Notes: generated from the letters alone by a model not told the origin. Positions 1-11,620 are shown, counted from the stretch's first letter. The stretch: 42,751 nt of DNA from Chara braunii (GCA_003427395.1 BFEA01000255.1:735015-777765), one strand, 5' to 3'. Program-made: numbers and translations.

Positions 1-67
1 AAAAAAAAGCCATTGAAATCAGACATGCCCAACGAGAATGAAGAGGAAGATTCATTCTCGTGAGAGG

Positions 68-69
<2 letters not shown>

Positions 70-125
<56 letters not shown>
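70..125. repeat. (CA)n microsatellite
   Basis: Uninterrupted CA dinucleotide tract of about 28 units. It creates long His-Thr or Val-Cys open frames on both strands that are not genes. Confidence 0.97.
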
Positions 126-128
<3 letters not shown>

Positions 129-1788
129 GGCATCAGAGAGTGTCTGACACCGAGTCCGAGTTTGGTGCTGTGCGCCAAATTCGGGGTCGGACACTGCCCC
201 CCCCCCCTTAGTCACAAACCTCGAAATGTGCAAAATGAGAATGAACTTCCCGCTAGAACATGGGCAGATGCGCCCAAAACAATAGCTGCGTTTTTTTTCA
301 TTTCCAGTACGGTATCGCAGTGTGACGCCCAACCTCACGCCCGGCGCGACTTCCTGATCGGAGTGGGATGGGGGCCCGGAAGTGCGAAAAGGGGTGTGCC
401 AAGGATTTTAGGAAAGTGGGGGTGGAGTCCCAGGTCGGAACTGCGATCTCCTGTGGCAAGTTTCAGGGGTACAGGTGCAAAAGGGGGTATACTCAGAGGG
501 GAGGTAGCTGATGTCGCGCGGCATGAGGCAGATGGCCTGCGCAGTGTATCCCAGGCTAAAAATCCGGGGCACTTTCCTGCTATTGCCGTATCGAGAGATT
601 TAAACATTCTTGCATTCTCGAACAAGATCCCAACAACATTGCCCCTGCCAACAGGTTTAACGTTTAAGGCCAAAAAGAAAAAGGAATCACCATCGCCGCT
701 GATTTCGTCTTCGGGGTTGGTCACGCGGTTCGGCCAGTTGTTGGCGCCACTCGTAGCAGGCTTCGGATTCCGCCGAGGCGGGCCGTACGCGGAGGCTGTG
801 CAATTGCTGTTCAGCTTCGGTTCGGGCCCGTCGGGTAGTTCCCGAAGCTCGACGCGCCCAGTGATACCGACAACCCTCGCACGGCGGGCGGGGCCAGTAG
901 CGAGCTATGGAATTCCACGGTACCACTGTGAGTTGGTGATATGGGAGGAGGAGATGGAAGGGAGGGAAGTTGGTAGTAATAACGACAAAGTCGGGGGATA
1001 TGAAATATTGCGTGTTATAAGTTTTCGGATAGTCGGGGCACCTGGGGTCGCTAGTTATGGCACAGTGAAAATCCCTGGTGCATAATCAATCATTTTCTAT
1101 TAGGCAAGGGAATTCCGAATTTCTTAAATTTCCCCGCCATCTGAGTTGTTCGCCTTCCCGATACTCGCGATATTCCGGATCCCTCAAATTTTCGTAGTTG
1201 GACGCCCAGGAAGGAGATCTTGCAGCCATGTCTGTTTAGTAAGCCGCATCCCCCACATCCTTACACAAGGTTAAGGCTGGCTTACGCGGGCGAGTGCGTA
1301 CGTGGCGACTCGACTCTCTCGAGATCGCGAACGTATGCACACGTGCACGTAAGGAACAACCAATTGGTTCCGTGTGCCGGTCGCTTTCAACCATAAGTGC
1401 AAATATCCTACCAATCACTACATGTCATACATGTGATGCAAAAAGGAGGAAAGAGGGGATAATTGACAGTTAGACTTCAGACATCCCAAGTGAGCGTTCC
1501 CTATCAGGCCTGATCGCATAGCTCATGCAGGCGAACACTAGTCAAAGACAACACAGGCATCGTAAAACAGATCAGAAACATCACTAACAAAAGAGAACCT
1601 ACATTCATTTCATGCATACATACCGAGCAAAACAACGAGGAGAATCCGAGACAAGGTACAAGAGAGGTTCAAAAGAGAAGGGTCGTGATAAAGAGATCGG
1701 CCATATCAGAATCCAAAATTATACAGATGAACAGAGGAAAATGAAAGGAACACCAAAAAAGAAGCCTTATCCCACACCCACACCACTG

Positions 1789-1821
<33 letters not shown>

Positions 1822-2869
1822 GTTGGGGGCAGTCCGTCGCCTCGCATCAACGCCCACGATATCGACAGTCCATCGCCGCGTATCCACACAGATTTGTCAC
1901 CCCGCTTGGTTCAAGCATGCAAGTCAGGTTCGTCCGTGCGCCACAGTCCGAACCCCGCATACCCTACATCAGCTCGTCGGATCGCCCAACTCTCACACTC
2001 ACTCACCTTCCAAACTTGCTCGTTAGCCAACCCTCACTGATCGCACTAACCTCGAAATTCTTAGAGAGCAAATTAATCGCGCTTGCGAAATTTATAGCAT
2101 GCATGCCTGCGCGAAAGGTACGAGATTAAGCCCAGATGGACAAGAAGAGAAGAGAGGAAGTGCCTACGATTGCATGGCCAGGCCGCGGTGTGGGGGTCGT
2201 ACTAGTAGCCACTCTCCACGCATTGATCCGGTCACGCAAGCGCTTCGGCCAATTAGAATACAGCATGTGAGACGAGAAAGAAGAAGAAGACGGGCAACAA
2301 TAGAGAACCAAGAAAGAAGAAGGATTACAGTTACGATCACGCCTGCCAAAAACGATAGTTGCACAAAATTAAAGGCGCAATCCAGTCAAAAACCAGTTTC
2401 TCGCGCCACAAGATGCATGCGAACGCTGCGCGACAAAATTCAGAGTACCTAAATTCCTAGTCCAAGTCCTAATTACAAAGGGAAATTCCGAAAAGAAAAA
2501 CAATTTCGAGAGTCCGCGGGGGCTCGGCATCAGTTAAAAATTCAAAAATGAAAATTCTCGCGCGCCAATCGCGCCAAAATTCCTAATGCTCACAGCAAAA
2601 CAAGAAAGAAGCTATGGTACAGTTATTTCTTGCGCCCGTCATGGCACAACCATCCAACTGCCGGTACCGGCGGTCCGGGATTTTTCCGACATCAATCTGA
2701 CAACTTTTAGCAGAAAACGAAAAAAAACGAGGACATTCATGCAACTAGCCCACCCGACCCATCTTTCCACAACTCACCGTTTCGACTTGTCGTTCCCCCC
2801 CCCCCCCCAGCAGCCTAGCGCAGAAAACCGCGCGGTAATAAAAGTAGTTCGTCACAGCGCCTGGGTTGC
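126..2869. other. Intergenic, no gene recognised
   Basis: I see no conserved domain, exon with splice sites or mobile-element terminus here. A 341-aa open frame starting at 60 runs through the CA tract and has no recognisable composition or motif. A (CT)n tract lies at about 1789-1817, and a purine-rich stretch with GAA runs at about 2275-2320. 1270-1360 is rich in short palindromic words (CGTACG, ACGTGCACGT) without a larger structure. Confidence 0.6.
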
Positions 2870-4100
2870 CCTCATGACCCCATCCTTTGTTAAATCCCAG
2901 TTCCGATCGCCAATTTGGAAAGTGATTCTTAAGGCATGGAGCCAGGTTATGCCTTCCTCGTTGGAACCACCAGGCACTACAAAAGAGGTTCTGACTCAAA
3001 GGATCTTTGAGAACTCTGCCATAACAGACCGCTTTGGCAATCCCTGGTCTGCAGCAGACACCCCCGGGCACTTTTGGCCAGTCTTGGGTACAGCAAGGGG
3101 TCTCCAGAATTGCCAACCTTTGGAACACCGAATTGGCCCAATGGAGGTCTCCGTCGGAATTGAAAACGAAGCTACACCACCTTCGTGATGTCCCTGGTCG
3201 GGTGCAGAAGGTAGTGGATAGTATCCCTGAGAACTGAAAAATGGCTTTGAAAGTTCTCATTCAGGGCTGTGAAGGCTATTGGATAAGAGTCATAAAACCC
3301 ATGGATGAGGAAGGTAGCATTTCAATTGCTAAGGTTGAGGTGGTTTTGGATAATGAGGATGTGATGATAAAACCATGCTCTTTGGAACTGACACAGGGGG
3401 GCGCTAAAATACAAGTAATACATCTAGAGGAGCAAGTTTTCATATTGAATTCTATAATTGCTTCCATGGTAGTCAGAACCAACTTATCAGATAAGAGCAA
3501 CATCACTTATGACTGCCCGCTAGGGACAGAACCTGCCCACAAGGTGGTAGTTTTACCGTTGCATGTGGGTTGGGAAACAACGAACACATCAAAGAAAATT
3601 TGGCTACTGGACTATAAGTCCAAGGTAGGATACAATGAGCTGGTCAAAACTTCTGCCACCCCTTTCGAGGTCAAAAACAGGTGGGTGATGGAAGCCAGAG
3701 AGCCAGAGATAGATCATCATTGGTTTCTCAGATCACGGCAACCTCTTCGAGGAAGATGTGGCAGGACCTACGAGGAATATCGTCAACCAAATTCCGCAGT
3801 TTGGTATGGCTCCAGTCACATAGAGCATTACCCACAACGGAATGGCTTGCTGACAACAAGTCGGAGATGAAAACTATATGCTGTAGACGTAAGAAAGCTG
3901 ACAACAAATCGAAGGTGAAAACTATATACTGACGTAAGAAGAAAGTAGAAACATCAACCCATCTGTGGTGAGAGTGCATGGAATCCAAAAGAGTCTGGGT
4001 ATGATGGGAAAAGTTGTGGGACAAGCATGTAGGGGTGAAAATCGGTTGGGATAAGGGTTTTGTAATAGAAGGCATAGTGGTCGATGCAGGTGAGGCTAGA
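2870..4100 (+). pseudogene. LINE (L1-like) ORF2 C-terminal relic
   Basis: Decayed 3' part of a non-LTR retrotransposon ORF2. Read across several frames it gives the post-RT region, with an element like IFENSAITDRFGNPW followed by GVSRIANLWNTELAQWRSP (about 2995-3160). Then comes a long frame 3241-3870, ending in a zf-RVT-like module: MWQDLRG, then SLVWLQSHRALPTTEWL (about 3750-3850), a CC pair at about 3880, then ETSTHLW and the EC-ESK-VW segment (about 3948-4000). In plant LINEs this order (W..L....K...WL..H..LPT, C..C, ET..HL..EC....W) is the terminal zinc-finger-like domain. Frame changes near 3060, 3240 and 3680 and TGA codons at about 3970 and 4000 show it is dead. A 48-bp direct duplication (about 3850-3943) lies inside the zinc module. 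No endonuclease or RT core is attached, so it is 5' truncated, as is usual for LINEs. The 209-aa middle ORF alone is not recognisable; the assignment rests on its flanks. Confidence 0.72.
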
Positions 4101-4835
4101 CCGGGCTGATGTTATGTGGCCTTGTCTTACAGAGCAGCAATCATGTACACTGTTTGGACTATAACGATTCCGCAGAAGATTCTACTCGGACCTTGCAGTA
4201 ATGAACTTTGTCATCGAGAATATCAGAGTGCTCATCTGGGCGGACTGGAGAAAAAACAATTGAGTTAAGTATTCAAAAAATGTCAGAATATGGTTCTTCA
4301 GAACATGGGTGAGGATACTGAAGTCTACTACTCACGGGATTCGCATTGAACCTTGGCTGATGGGCCCACGTCCCCCATGAAAGGTAATGCGATTTAATTT
4401 ACAGTTGTGCTACAATTACAGTTGTGTTACAATAGATCTCAACCAGTAAGTGTCATTGGAACGGTCAGATCCTTCAGATCCTTTTCAGAACTATGGTGAT
4501 CAGGTGTTTCCGGTGGTGAATCCGGTAGTGGTTAGTCAGGGTCACAGCAGGTTCTTGGGCTAGTAGATCAAGTTCTTCTGGCGCCTCAGGGCGAAGAGGC
4601 ACTGACTCATGCTATGCCTTAACAAAATAAAGCCTGACCATTACTATTTTAGAATTGTACGAGTGTATGGGACGTTGGACCCGGTCTTCAGTAGGTGCAA
4701 CTCCCCACGAAAAGATCGGAGCCATCGAGGGATGGACCACCTTCTATCACCACGGGCCCATACAACCCTGGCGGCAAAAGGTCTGGTCTGAAACAATGTT
4801 AAAGAGGTGGTAGCAGAATGCCCTTCCTATCCAGC
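4101..4835. other. Intergenic; LINE tail then no recognised feature
   Basis: 4101-4260 may still be LINE tail: frames give ALSYRAAIMYTVWTI, like the RN/W-containing end of plant LINEs. 4260-4835 has no recognisable coding, RNA or repeat boundary. Confidence 0.35.
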
Positions 4836-4990
4836 GGCCTATCTCAGTTGGTAAGGCACACAAGTGGCATTCAGGAGGTCTTGGGTCCATTTTCCATTGG
4901 CCTCATGTACCTTCCCGGGCAAGCTTGGCGCCCACCACCTAGAGATAGGATGCTGGTTCGCCCCGAGTGGCATTTCATAGAGACCGCTGA
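4836..4990 (+). mobile_element. tRNA-derived SINE-like head
   Basis: TATCTCAGTTGG at 4840-4851 matches a pol III A box and is identical to the A box of the SINE at 31845-32008. A degenerate B-box-like GGTCTTGGGTCC follows at 4877-4888. The spacing is tRNA-like but the acceptor stem does not close, so this is not a tRNA gene. The body downstream differs from the other SINE copies, so it may be a second family sharing the head. Confidence 0.5.
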
Positions 4991-4994
4991 TGTT

Positions 4995-5225
4995 CATAGA
5001 ACGACCATTTCTTCAAAATTGACATTTTTTATTTTTTGAACGAAATTGAAACCGAGTTTTTTGGCCGAAAACTCGTCAAAATTTGTTGTTCCTGAGGGTC
5101 CAGCGTTTTACAAACGCCGGACCCTCAGGAACAACAAATTTTGACGAGTTTTCGGCCAAAAAACTTGGTTTCAATTTCGTTCAAAAAATCAAAGATGTCC
5201 ATTTTGACGAAATGGCAGTTATAGG
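4995..5225. repeat. 230-bp foldback (near-perfect inverted repeat)
   Basis: Two arms of about 115 bp meet at a 3-nt loop (TAC, 5109-5111). The inner 75 bp of each arm differ at only two or three positions; the outer part is more diverged. Each arm, read toward the loop, encodes the same peptide, with core DIF-FLNEIET-FFGRKLVK ending in CCS and a stop. It could be a foldback transposon, a recent inverted duplication of a coding 3' end, or a hairpin-RNA source. No target duplication is obvious. Confidence 0.85.
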
Positions 5226-6812
5226 GGGAGGGGACCGGAGGGGAGGCGCAATGACTGGCCCATCGAAGAAGCTCGTTCTTGCTGATACCGGCTGACCGTT
5301 GGTGGCGGGTATTGCCCACTTGCTGTAGCAAGCATCCTACCTGCTGGTGAAAGAAACTCCCGCATGTTCCTCGTTGGAGGCTTGAGCACGGATATGGCTG
5401 CTACGGGGTTCCCCCTAATACTATAATGACAATAAAAAAGGCCTGAAACGTTGTCCTGTCCAGATTTGATAGGCAAGTGAATTGGTTGGGCTTAAAAAAA
5501 TTAGCCTTCTTTATTTATTTTTAATTTATTTTTAACAAAAAAAAGCCCTTCCACGCGGCCTGCCAGGCCGCTGACATTTGATACCCGGTTTGCTGCTTTT
5601 GCCACTTTCCCTGCCTTGTGCGACTGACCCAACCATCAAATTTTAGCTATTTTGCCATAAAAGGCCCTACTGTTCGAGTAGGCCCTTATTGGTTTGCTGC
5701 TACTGTGCAACTTTTCTATCTAAAAATTGTGCAATTGTTGCAAGGAATGAAGGGATTGCAAGTATTTCCGAAATCCAACGAAGAAAAAGGAAAAAACAGT
5801 GTTTGTTCATCTATACCGTGTCCCATCCTACTATCTCGTCTCTCACAAAAAAAAAAAAAAAAAGGAGAGAGAGTTCTGTTTGGTAGACTTCTCCCAGGAA
5901 AAAAATGAAAAAAAACGCAGCCAATTGCGAACCCGGCATAGCTCTTGTGTCCCAGTTGTTTCTTCCTCACTCCATTTTTGTCTGCTGAGAATCTTTCACC
6001 TTCTATCACTTCTGCTGTTCTTCGTACTCATTATTGGAGGCTTGACCAAGGCGCCGTTGCATGGTAGCTTTTATCTCAAGCAGCCAGAGGAGCCTTGAGT
6101 CCTGAGAAAACAGAGAGCCTTGTGGACAATGTCAGCTCTGTAGATGTGGAAGGGAGGGAGTTCAGATTGTGCTTCACGATGATGGACGGTGATGAGGTCT
6201 TTGAGGTATTCCAAGGTCCGCAGGGCGTGCAAGATGTACATTGAGTACGTGTGGCGGGAAGCTCGTATGTTGTAAATCAATGCGGTGGCATGCACGCATC
6301 CCCATGGCGTGAGGTGTCGCCACCATTGAGGGTCTGTCTCACGGATGGGAAGGAGAACGGGGGGCGGCCCCGGTTGTGCAGAAGCAATGAACGAGTATTT
6401 GTGGTAGGCGTTCATGATACGATCATGTATGTACTTGAGGAGGCCCATATGGGAACCGGTGGAGTGGTAGTGGTTGCACTGGAGGATTTGCAAGAGGAAT
6501 GTCCTGGATTGTGTAAACGTTGTTGTTGGCGACAGTGCAGGTGGAGGGTGATTCTGCTCACGATCGCAACTGCGTTTGTATGTAGCAAAGAAGAAGAGGA
6601 ATAAGCGACGTGATCCGTGAAGAGGAAGTCCTCTCAGAGAATTTGATGTGGTCAATGGTAGCGGTATCGAGGTCGTGAATCCAACCATTCCATTTGCCAT
6701 ATTCATTATGACTGTCCCCTGCAGTGTATCGTGAGTGGTAGTGAGGTTGTGGAGGGGGGGTGTGAGCAATGCAGGGTGTTGTGACAATAATGATTATGTT
6801 TGTTGCGGCGGG
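5226..6812. other. Unrecognised stretch; long minus-strand open frame at 6071-6787
   Basis: 5500-5540 is AT-rich with poly-A and 5848-5865 is a poly-A tract. On the minus strand 6787-6071 is open for 238 codons (rich in His, Pro, Thr). It overlaps in another frame a 195-codon frame (7145-6558), and a coherent text can be read by crossing frames near 6600. I do not recognise a domain. The position downstream of the Helitron helicase suggests a C-terminal extension or cargo of that element rather than a host gene. Confidence 0.4.
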
Positions 6813-7505
6813 TGTCGTGAAATCGAGTTGGTTGACTGTGAGCTCATCCAAACCATGGCGTTCAAGGGAGGAGGGATCAATTAAGAGGGAAGTTGAAGCT
6901 GCAGCAGTTGTAGGGAAGTGGAAGGTTGAGTGGTAATGATGGAGGAGCAGTGCAAACAATGATGGACGATGATGGAGAGGATGTGGTAGAAGGTGTCGGA
7001 TGTTCAGTGGAAGGAGGTGGAGAGGATGTAGTAGTGGTTGCTGGTGTACGTGGTGAAACTGTAGGGATCCCTTTGTCTTTAGTTGGAGTGGTGGAGGTTG
7101 TTTTGCCCGCAGTTGCGATATGAAGTTGATTGAGTGTGAGTTCATTTATACCATGGCGTTCGAGAGAAAAAGGATCTGTTAAACCACCAGTACTTGGCCC
7201 AGCTATCGATGCCAAGTCGGGATACCCCCTGCGCGGCGAGTTTTGTCGAGTCGCCGGGGCACCGTTTCGTTTTTATTTTGGTTGGCGCTTCCAACCATTG
7301 TGGTTCGGTGTCCCGAAACCCGCAACTACCAGCACGTTAACATGAAACGCCAACGGCCGATAGCTGGGTCAAGTACTGGTGGTTTAAGAAAAAAGAAGAA
7401 GGTGCAGCGGTTTGTTTGGGAGTGGAGGGTCGAGTGATAGTGGATGGAGAAGCCGTGGAGACAATGATGGATGATGACGGAGAGAATGTTGTAGCAGGTG
7501 TTTTA
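6813..7505. repeat. Two-copy ~300-bp tandem repeat in the Helitron tail
   Basis: Copy 1 (6813-7106) and copy 2 (7119-7505, containing the MITE) share an order of motifs: a 'GTGAGYTCAT..ACCATGGCGTTC' block, a GGATC-TTAA site, a GCAGCRG block and an 'AATGATGGATGATGA' block. On the minus strand both encode DP-SLERHG(L/I)(D/N)ELT(V/L)NQL. A related shorter tandem pair follows at 7481-7665 and 7681-7860, encoding AMTKDMDIS and PTTKNMDIS. Confidence 0.75.
7179..7387. mobile_element. TTAA-flanked MITE, 209 bp
   Basis: The ends are TTAAACCACCAGTACTTG (7179 onward) and its inverse CAAGTACTGGTGGTTTAA (to 7387). The terminal inverted repeats are about 30 bp with one mismatch and extend to the CCAGCTATCG subterminal word. 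The flanking duplication is TTAA. It has no coding capacity for a transposase. A TTAA target is typical of piggyBac and also of Sola3 elements; the terminal bases (ACCACC) are not the usual piggyBac CCC start, so the superfamily is open. The sister tandem copy at 6881-6884 has a single TTAA and no insert. Confidence 0.9.
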
Positions 7506-7959
7506 GAGATGTCCATGTTTTTGGTCGTGGGATTGGCGTATGTCATTTTAAGCCTTTTGCTATTTTGATGTGGTTGGGGTACCTGCATACAGGGTGAATG
7601 AAAGATGATGTAATTGTGCGAGTAATTGTGCGAGTAACAGAAGGGAAGAGGTGAAAGGAATGAATTGATGGGTGATGACAGAGAGCATGCAGTAGCAGGT
7701 GTTGTAGAGATGTCCATGTCTTTGGTCATGGCATTGGCGTGTGTCGTTTTCAGCCTTTTGTTGGTTTTGATGTGGTTAGGGTACCTGCACACAGGGCGAA
7801 TGAAAAGATGATGTAATTGTGCGAGTAAGAGAAGGGAAAAGGTGAAAGGAATGAATTGGAGGATGTTTGTGTGCTGATCATGTAAGATTTTTTTTTGTAT
7901 ACAGGGTTCGTTGATTGGTTAAGGTCAGTTGGGAGAGCAAAATGGATGTGGTACAGGTG

Positions 7960-9120
7960 ACCAACACCAGAAGCATCGACATAAAATTAGTCCTGGGTGA
8001 AGGCAGGTTCTTGGAGATCAATCCATGCGTGTTTGATAAATTGTCCTTACGATTTGTTGATCGTAATTGCAAAGGCTAGACATACAGGAAATTGTCGTCT
8101 TTTCCACGAGAAGGGACTCGTCTAGTCCGCGACTTATAGCAAGATGCGTGGAAGGAGAACAGGGTTGAGCGATGGGAGGATGCGCGCAGGCAACAACCAA
8201 TTGTTGGTGATGGAGTCAAAAATTAGGCGTGTGTCATTGCAGAGTTCGTTTCTCGTAGCTATATTGCGTAGGAGAATGATAGAGACTCCTTTCTTTAGTT
8301 GGAGAACATGCGAAGGAAGCGAGGGAAGATTGAGAGTATAGACAGTATCAATAGAGACATGAGGATATGTTTCCTTTGGAAGAGGTGTGTAACACTGAGT
8401 GACGTGACTGGAGGGTCGGGAAATTAGTTAAGGATGATAACATTGAAAGTTACAAAATTTTGGTTTTCTGGCGCAAGAATATGGCGTTCGGCAAGTCATT
8501 TAGGGTTATGAGAATTTGTAGTCAAGCTTGGAAATGTTGGCTCAATAAGGTTCATTGTTCTACTGTGAAGGCAGAGGTGAGATGAAAGAGCAATTGTGTT
8601 AGGCAATCCCTCATTTGGCCTTGGGAATTCACCATTGTCTAGTGAGAACAATCGTCCTGATGAGCATAAGAGGTGCATCATTTCAAAATGCTTCCAAAGT
8701 GTTCAAGATTTTACACATGCATCTATTGTTTGCATACGTGTACCTTTTGTGACAACTGGCAAGATTTATCTAAAGTCACCTGCAAAAAGGAAGGTCGAAA
8801 GAGCAGATATCAAAACTATGTATCACGGTTGCATCGTCCCAGAGGATAACGTTTGTCATACGAATGAGTTACGCAAGTGTGCTTTGTTTGGGAATGCTGA
8901 GGGTGGATGTTCGAGTTCGTGTCATCAGAGCTTTGAAGCAGGAATGGTAAGTCCAACCTCCGTTGACGAGTGTCGCAGCAATCCCGCTAAATGCGACGAG
9001 TGCAATTTGATCTTGTATGTGGATGTGTGCAAGAATGGTGTTAAAACAAAATGTTTTTCCTTTTTCTGTAGGCAAATTAACAAAGAGACAAAGTGGTTCG
9101 GTGTGTCCAGCTACGTCTAC
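7960..9120 (-). pseudogene. Helitron PIF1-type helicase domain, degraded
   Basis: SF1B helicase motifs are visible in order. A degraded Walker A, LPTEKGKTF (expected GPGGTGKTF), is at about 9070. Motif Ia is SGIAATLVNGGWTYHSCFK (about 8990-8930), followed by PKQSTLA. Walker B is VILWDDAT (about 8855). Motif III is GDFR-stop-ILPVVTKGTRMQ (8785-8730). LKKGVSIILLRN and ELCNDTRLIF lie at 8315-8220. Motif VI is RRQFPVCLAFAITINKS-stop-GQ (8100-8035), with the family's terminal block to about 7960. The P-loop has lost two glycines, and stops replace the Gln of GDFRQ and the first Gln of the KSQGQ motif. The domain is unmistakable but inactive. Confidence 0.9.
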
Positions 9121-9239
9121 AACTCGCTGAAAACCAGCTTGCTACGAGGGCTGGAGGAGTGAAAGATTTGTGTATAGTGTTTGTTGGAGTTCTTGTTTGT
9201 CGTATGATATCTCATCATCAATGAGTCAAGGAATGCTAT

Positions 9240-11620
9240 TTTGTTGCGAGCTTTCTGCAAGTTGGGTTGCTATGTTTTGATCAACCAGAACTGGTGGGAT
9301 GAGGTCAACATCTTCGACTTTTTGCCTTCCTTTTGAAGACGATTTTCAATGTCAAGGAGGAGGAGTGTTTTGAGGAGATCTCGCGCAACATTGGCTTCAA
9401 TGAGGTTTTTATGGTAGTCGTTCATCATTTGTTTCCAATGCGTTTTGAAGAGTTCACTAGGATGTGTGGGACTGCAGTGCAAGAATTCAGCAGAATGATG
9501 TGGACGAAGAGATCGCAGACAATGAGTGATGATGAGGTGAAAATGGCATCGCGGAGGACAACATCGAATTGTGTGTTGTCATTAAGAAGACCACGCACTT
9601 TGCATGCAGATTGAAACGTGGGGTGAACTTGACCATTAACTGTGTAAAGGTCGGTAAATATAATTGTTCAGCGAGACTGCTTGAAGTGAGTAAGATATGA
9701 AGGTTGAAAGTGTTACCTGTATTTGGATGTATGTTGTGAATGTTGTCGATCGTGTTTGTTGCACGTCATCGTAGAACCCACTGTCTATTTAAAAACATAA
9801 ATATGTTAGTCATATCTTTGTACAGTGGTTTATTTTCTATTGGGTCGTGCATATATATACAACATTTCATGCGAACGATATTGTGAGTTTGATTTTGGGT
9901 GGTGGACCCCGTTTGAAATGTTGGGCTTGTTGTTGCTATCGAAAGTACACTCGTTGGCGGTCTTTTGTATGAAATGAGAGTGCAGTGACAGTAGGGTATC
10001 CTTCGGACATCGAAAAATTAAAGATTCGTCATCATGCTTCAAGCTTCAACAACACCGATTGTTCGCATGTCTTGGTGTGTTTGAATTTCATCATTTGTTT
10101 TGAGCGCCTCAACGCCCACTGCCCTTTCGGGGCTTTCAATATGTACTCGAACAGGTATCGACAAACATCCGTCAATGCACAAATTTAATGTTTAAATAAC
10201 ATCGGTAGCAAAGGAGAAAATATGGGTTATACGACATGATCCACGAGCTTTCAATTTCTTGATCTCTGTGAAGAACAATCAGTCCTTCATCAGATGGTGC
10301 CTGCCGTCGATAAATAGGATATCATGTTTCTTCGTTCTATGTCCTCGTTTAGAGAAACCTTTGGGAAAGAAACGCGTGCAGCAACCATCGTGCATGCATG
10401 ATGCTCGAGTGTTTTGTACTCCGCACAAGTTGTGCACCATATGCAATAACAAGAGTTTTTGCAATTGAGGATTTTGGGGAAGCTCACGCATACAATAGCA
10501 TCAATCTGTTCCAAGATTATGATTTTAATGTTATTTTTAAGTAGCAAGATAAGGTAAGCATGCGATAAGCCTCACGTTTGAAACTCAATAGTATAGACAT
10601 AGGCTGCACTTACACCAAATGCGTGAGTCGAGTGGATGCCATGGATGACTTATCACATATATCATTTGAATACACTTGCGAGCAAATCAAACCTATTTGC
10701 CTGTTGTTGGCTTGGTAAGAGTGCATTTTCGATTTCGTGTCAATATAAATGATACATTATTGTGATGAAAAGATCAGGAGTCCCCAATTATTGGACTGTT
10801 GCCATTGCATCTTTGTATCGACGGTACATCTTATGTGAATCACATGTGAATGATGCCGACATAATAATTTCGTGCTCAACATTCTTCGCGTTGTCGTATG
10901 GCATAACGTGGTCATGGAGGTTTTGTTAGAGGTCAGTGCGAAACTCCATCTGATGAAAGTGATTATATAAAAAACATGCATTTTCAATTTGAGAAAAGTC
11001 ATGCAAACGTATTCTTAAAAGAGGGGCGAAGCGCAAAAAATTGTAGTGCATTCTGTAACACGTATATTAAGATGTAATGCATTTAATTTACTGACAAGGA
11101 TATTATGAATATCAACATTTCGTTGTTTATCTTCTTTGGTTGGCCAACCATGTTTGCTTGAAAGAAAGAGGAGGATATAGTGAAGCAGGTCAAACACTTG
11201 GTCTGTTTCGAGAATATGTGACATGCCGTCGCCCCGTCCATGAATCACAATTTCACGATCTATTGGTTCATGCATCAATACATAAAGTTTTTATTGTCCT
11301 TCCGATCTATTGTACCTTTAGGCATGTTCACATGATTGTTTTCCATATGGATTGATAAGAACATGATGATCTTGTATCATATGTTTTGGGAGTTCACACA
11401 CGGTAATGAAATCATGAACCTAGCAGCTACATTGACGGAGTAAGGAATAAAGATTTCGCAAGAGGCCTTTGACGCCATCGACTGTGCCAAGTGAAATATT
11501 TGGCCGGATGTTGAGCGGTGTAAACATAGGAGTGTCATATTGTTTCCATCCTATGGATCATATATGTATATTTGTGCAAATGATGGTCGCTGCTTGTCGT
11601 CCGACATGATGGTACCTATG
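9240..11620 (-). pseudogene. Helitron Rep (HUH endonuclease) region, degraded
   Basis: In order on the minus strand: FAQIYIYDP (about 11590), REIVIHGRGDGMSHILETD plus LLHYILLFL and HGW (11265-11140), IIMSASF with KMYRRYKDAMA and LGTPDLFIT (10875-10765), YVYTIEFQ then GLSHAYLIL (10600-10540), a Cys-rich block HACMHDGCCTRFFPKGFSK (about 10400-10340), and CRYLFEYIL (about 10170). Next come MSEGYPTVTALSFH (about 10020-9975), YTVNGQVHPTFQSACKVRG (about 9650-9590) and DIENRLQKEGKK (about 9350). These match the Helitron_like_N and Rep signatures position by position. The HUH pair reads H-A-Y (codons at 10562-10554), so the second metal-binding His is lost. Both tyrosines of the YxxxY motif remain. 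Several in-frame stops and frame shifts are present. Confidence 0.85.

Noticed and set aside
60-1085. 341-codon plus-strand ORF
   Set aside because: It starts in a CA microsatellite (His-Thr run), has no domain or codon signature and no splice or homology support.
4836-4910. Intact tRNA gene
   Set aside because: The A box is good but the anticodon, T and acceptor stems do not close; better explained as a SINE head.
8596-9162. 188-codon plus-strand ORF
   Set aside because: It is the antisense shadow of the Helitron helicase, whose motifs are clear on the minus strand.
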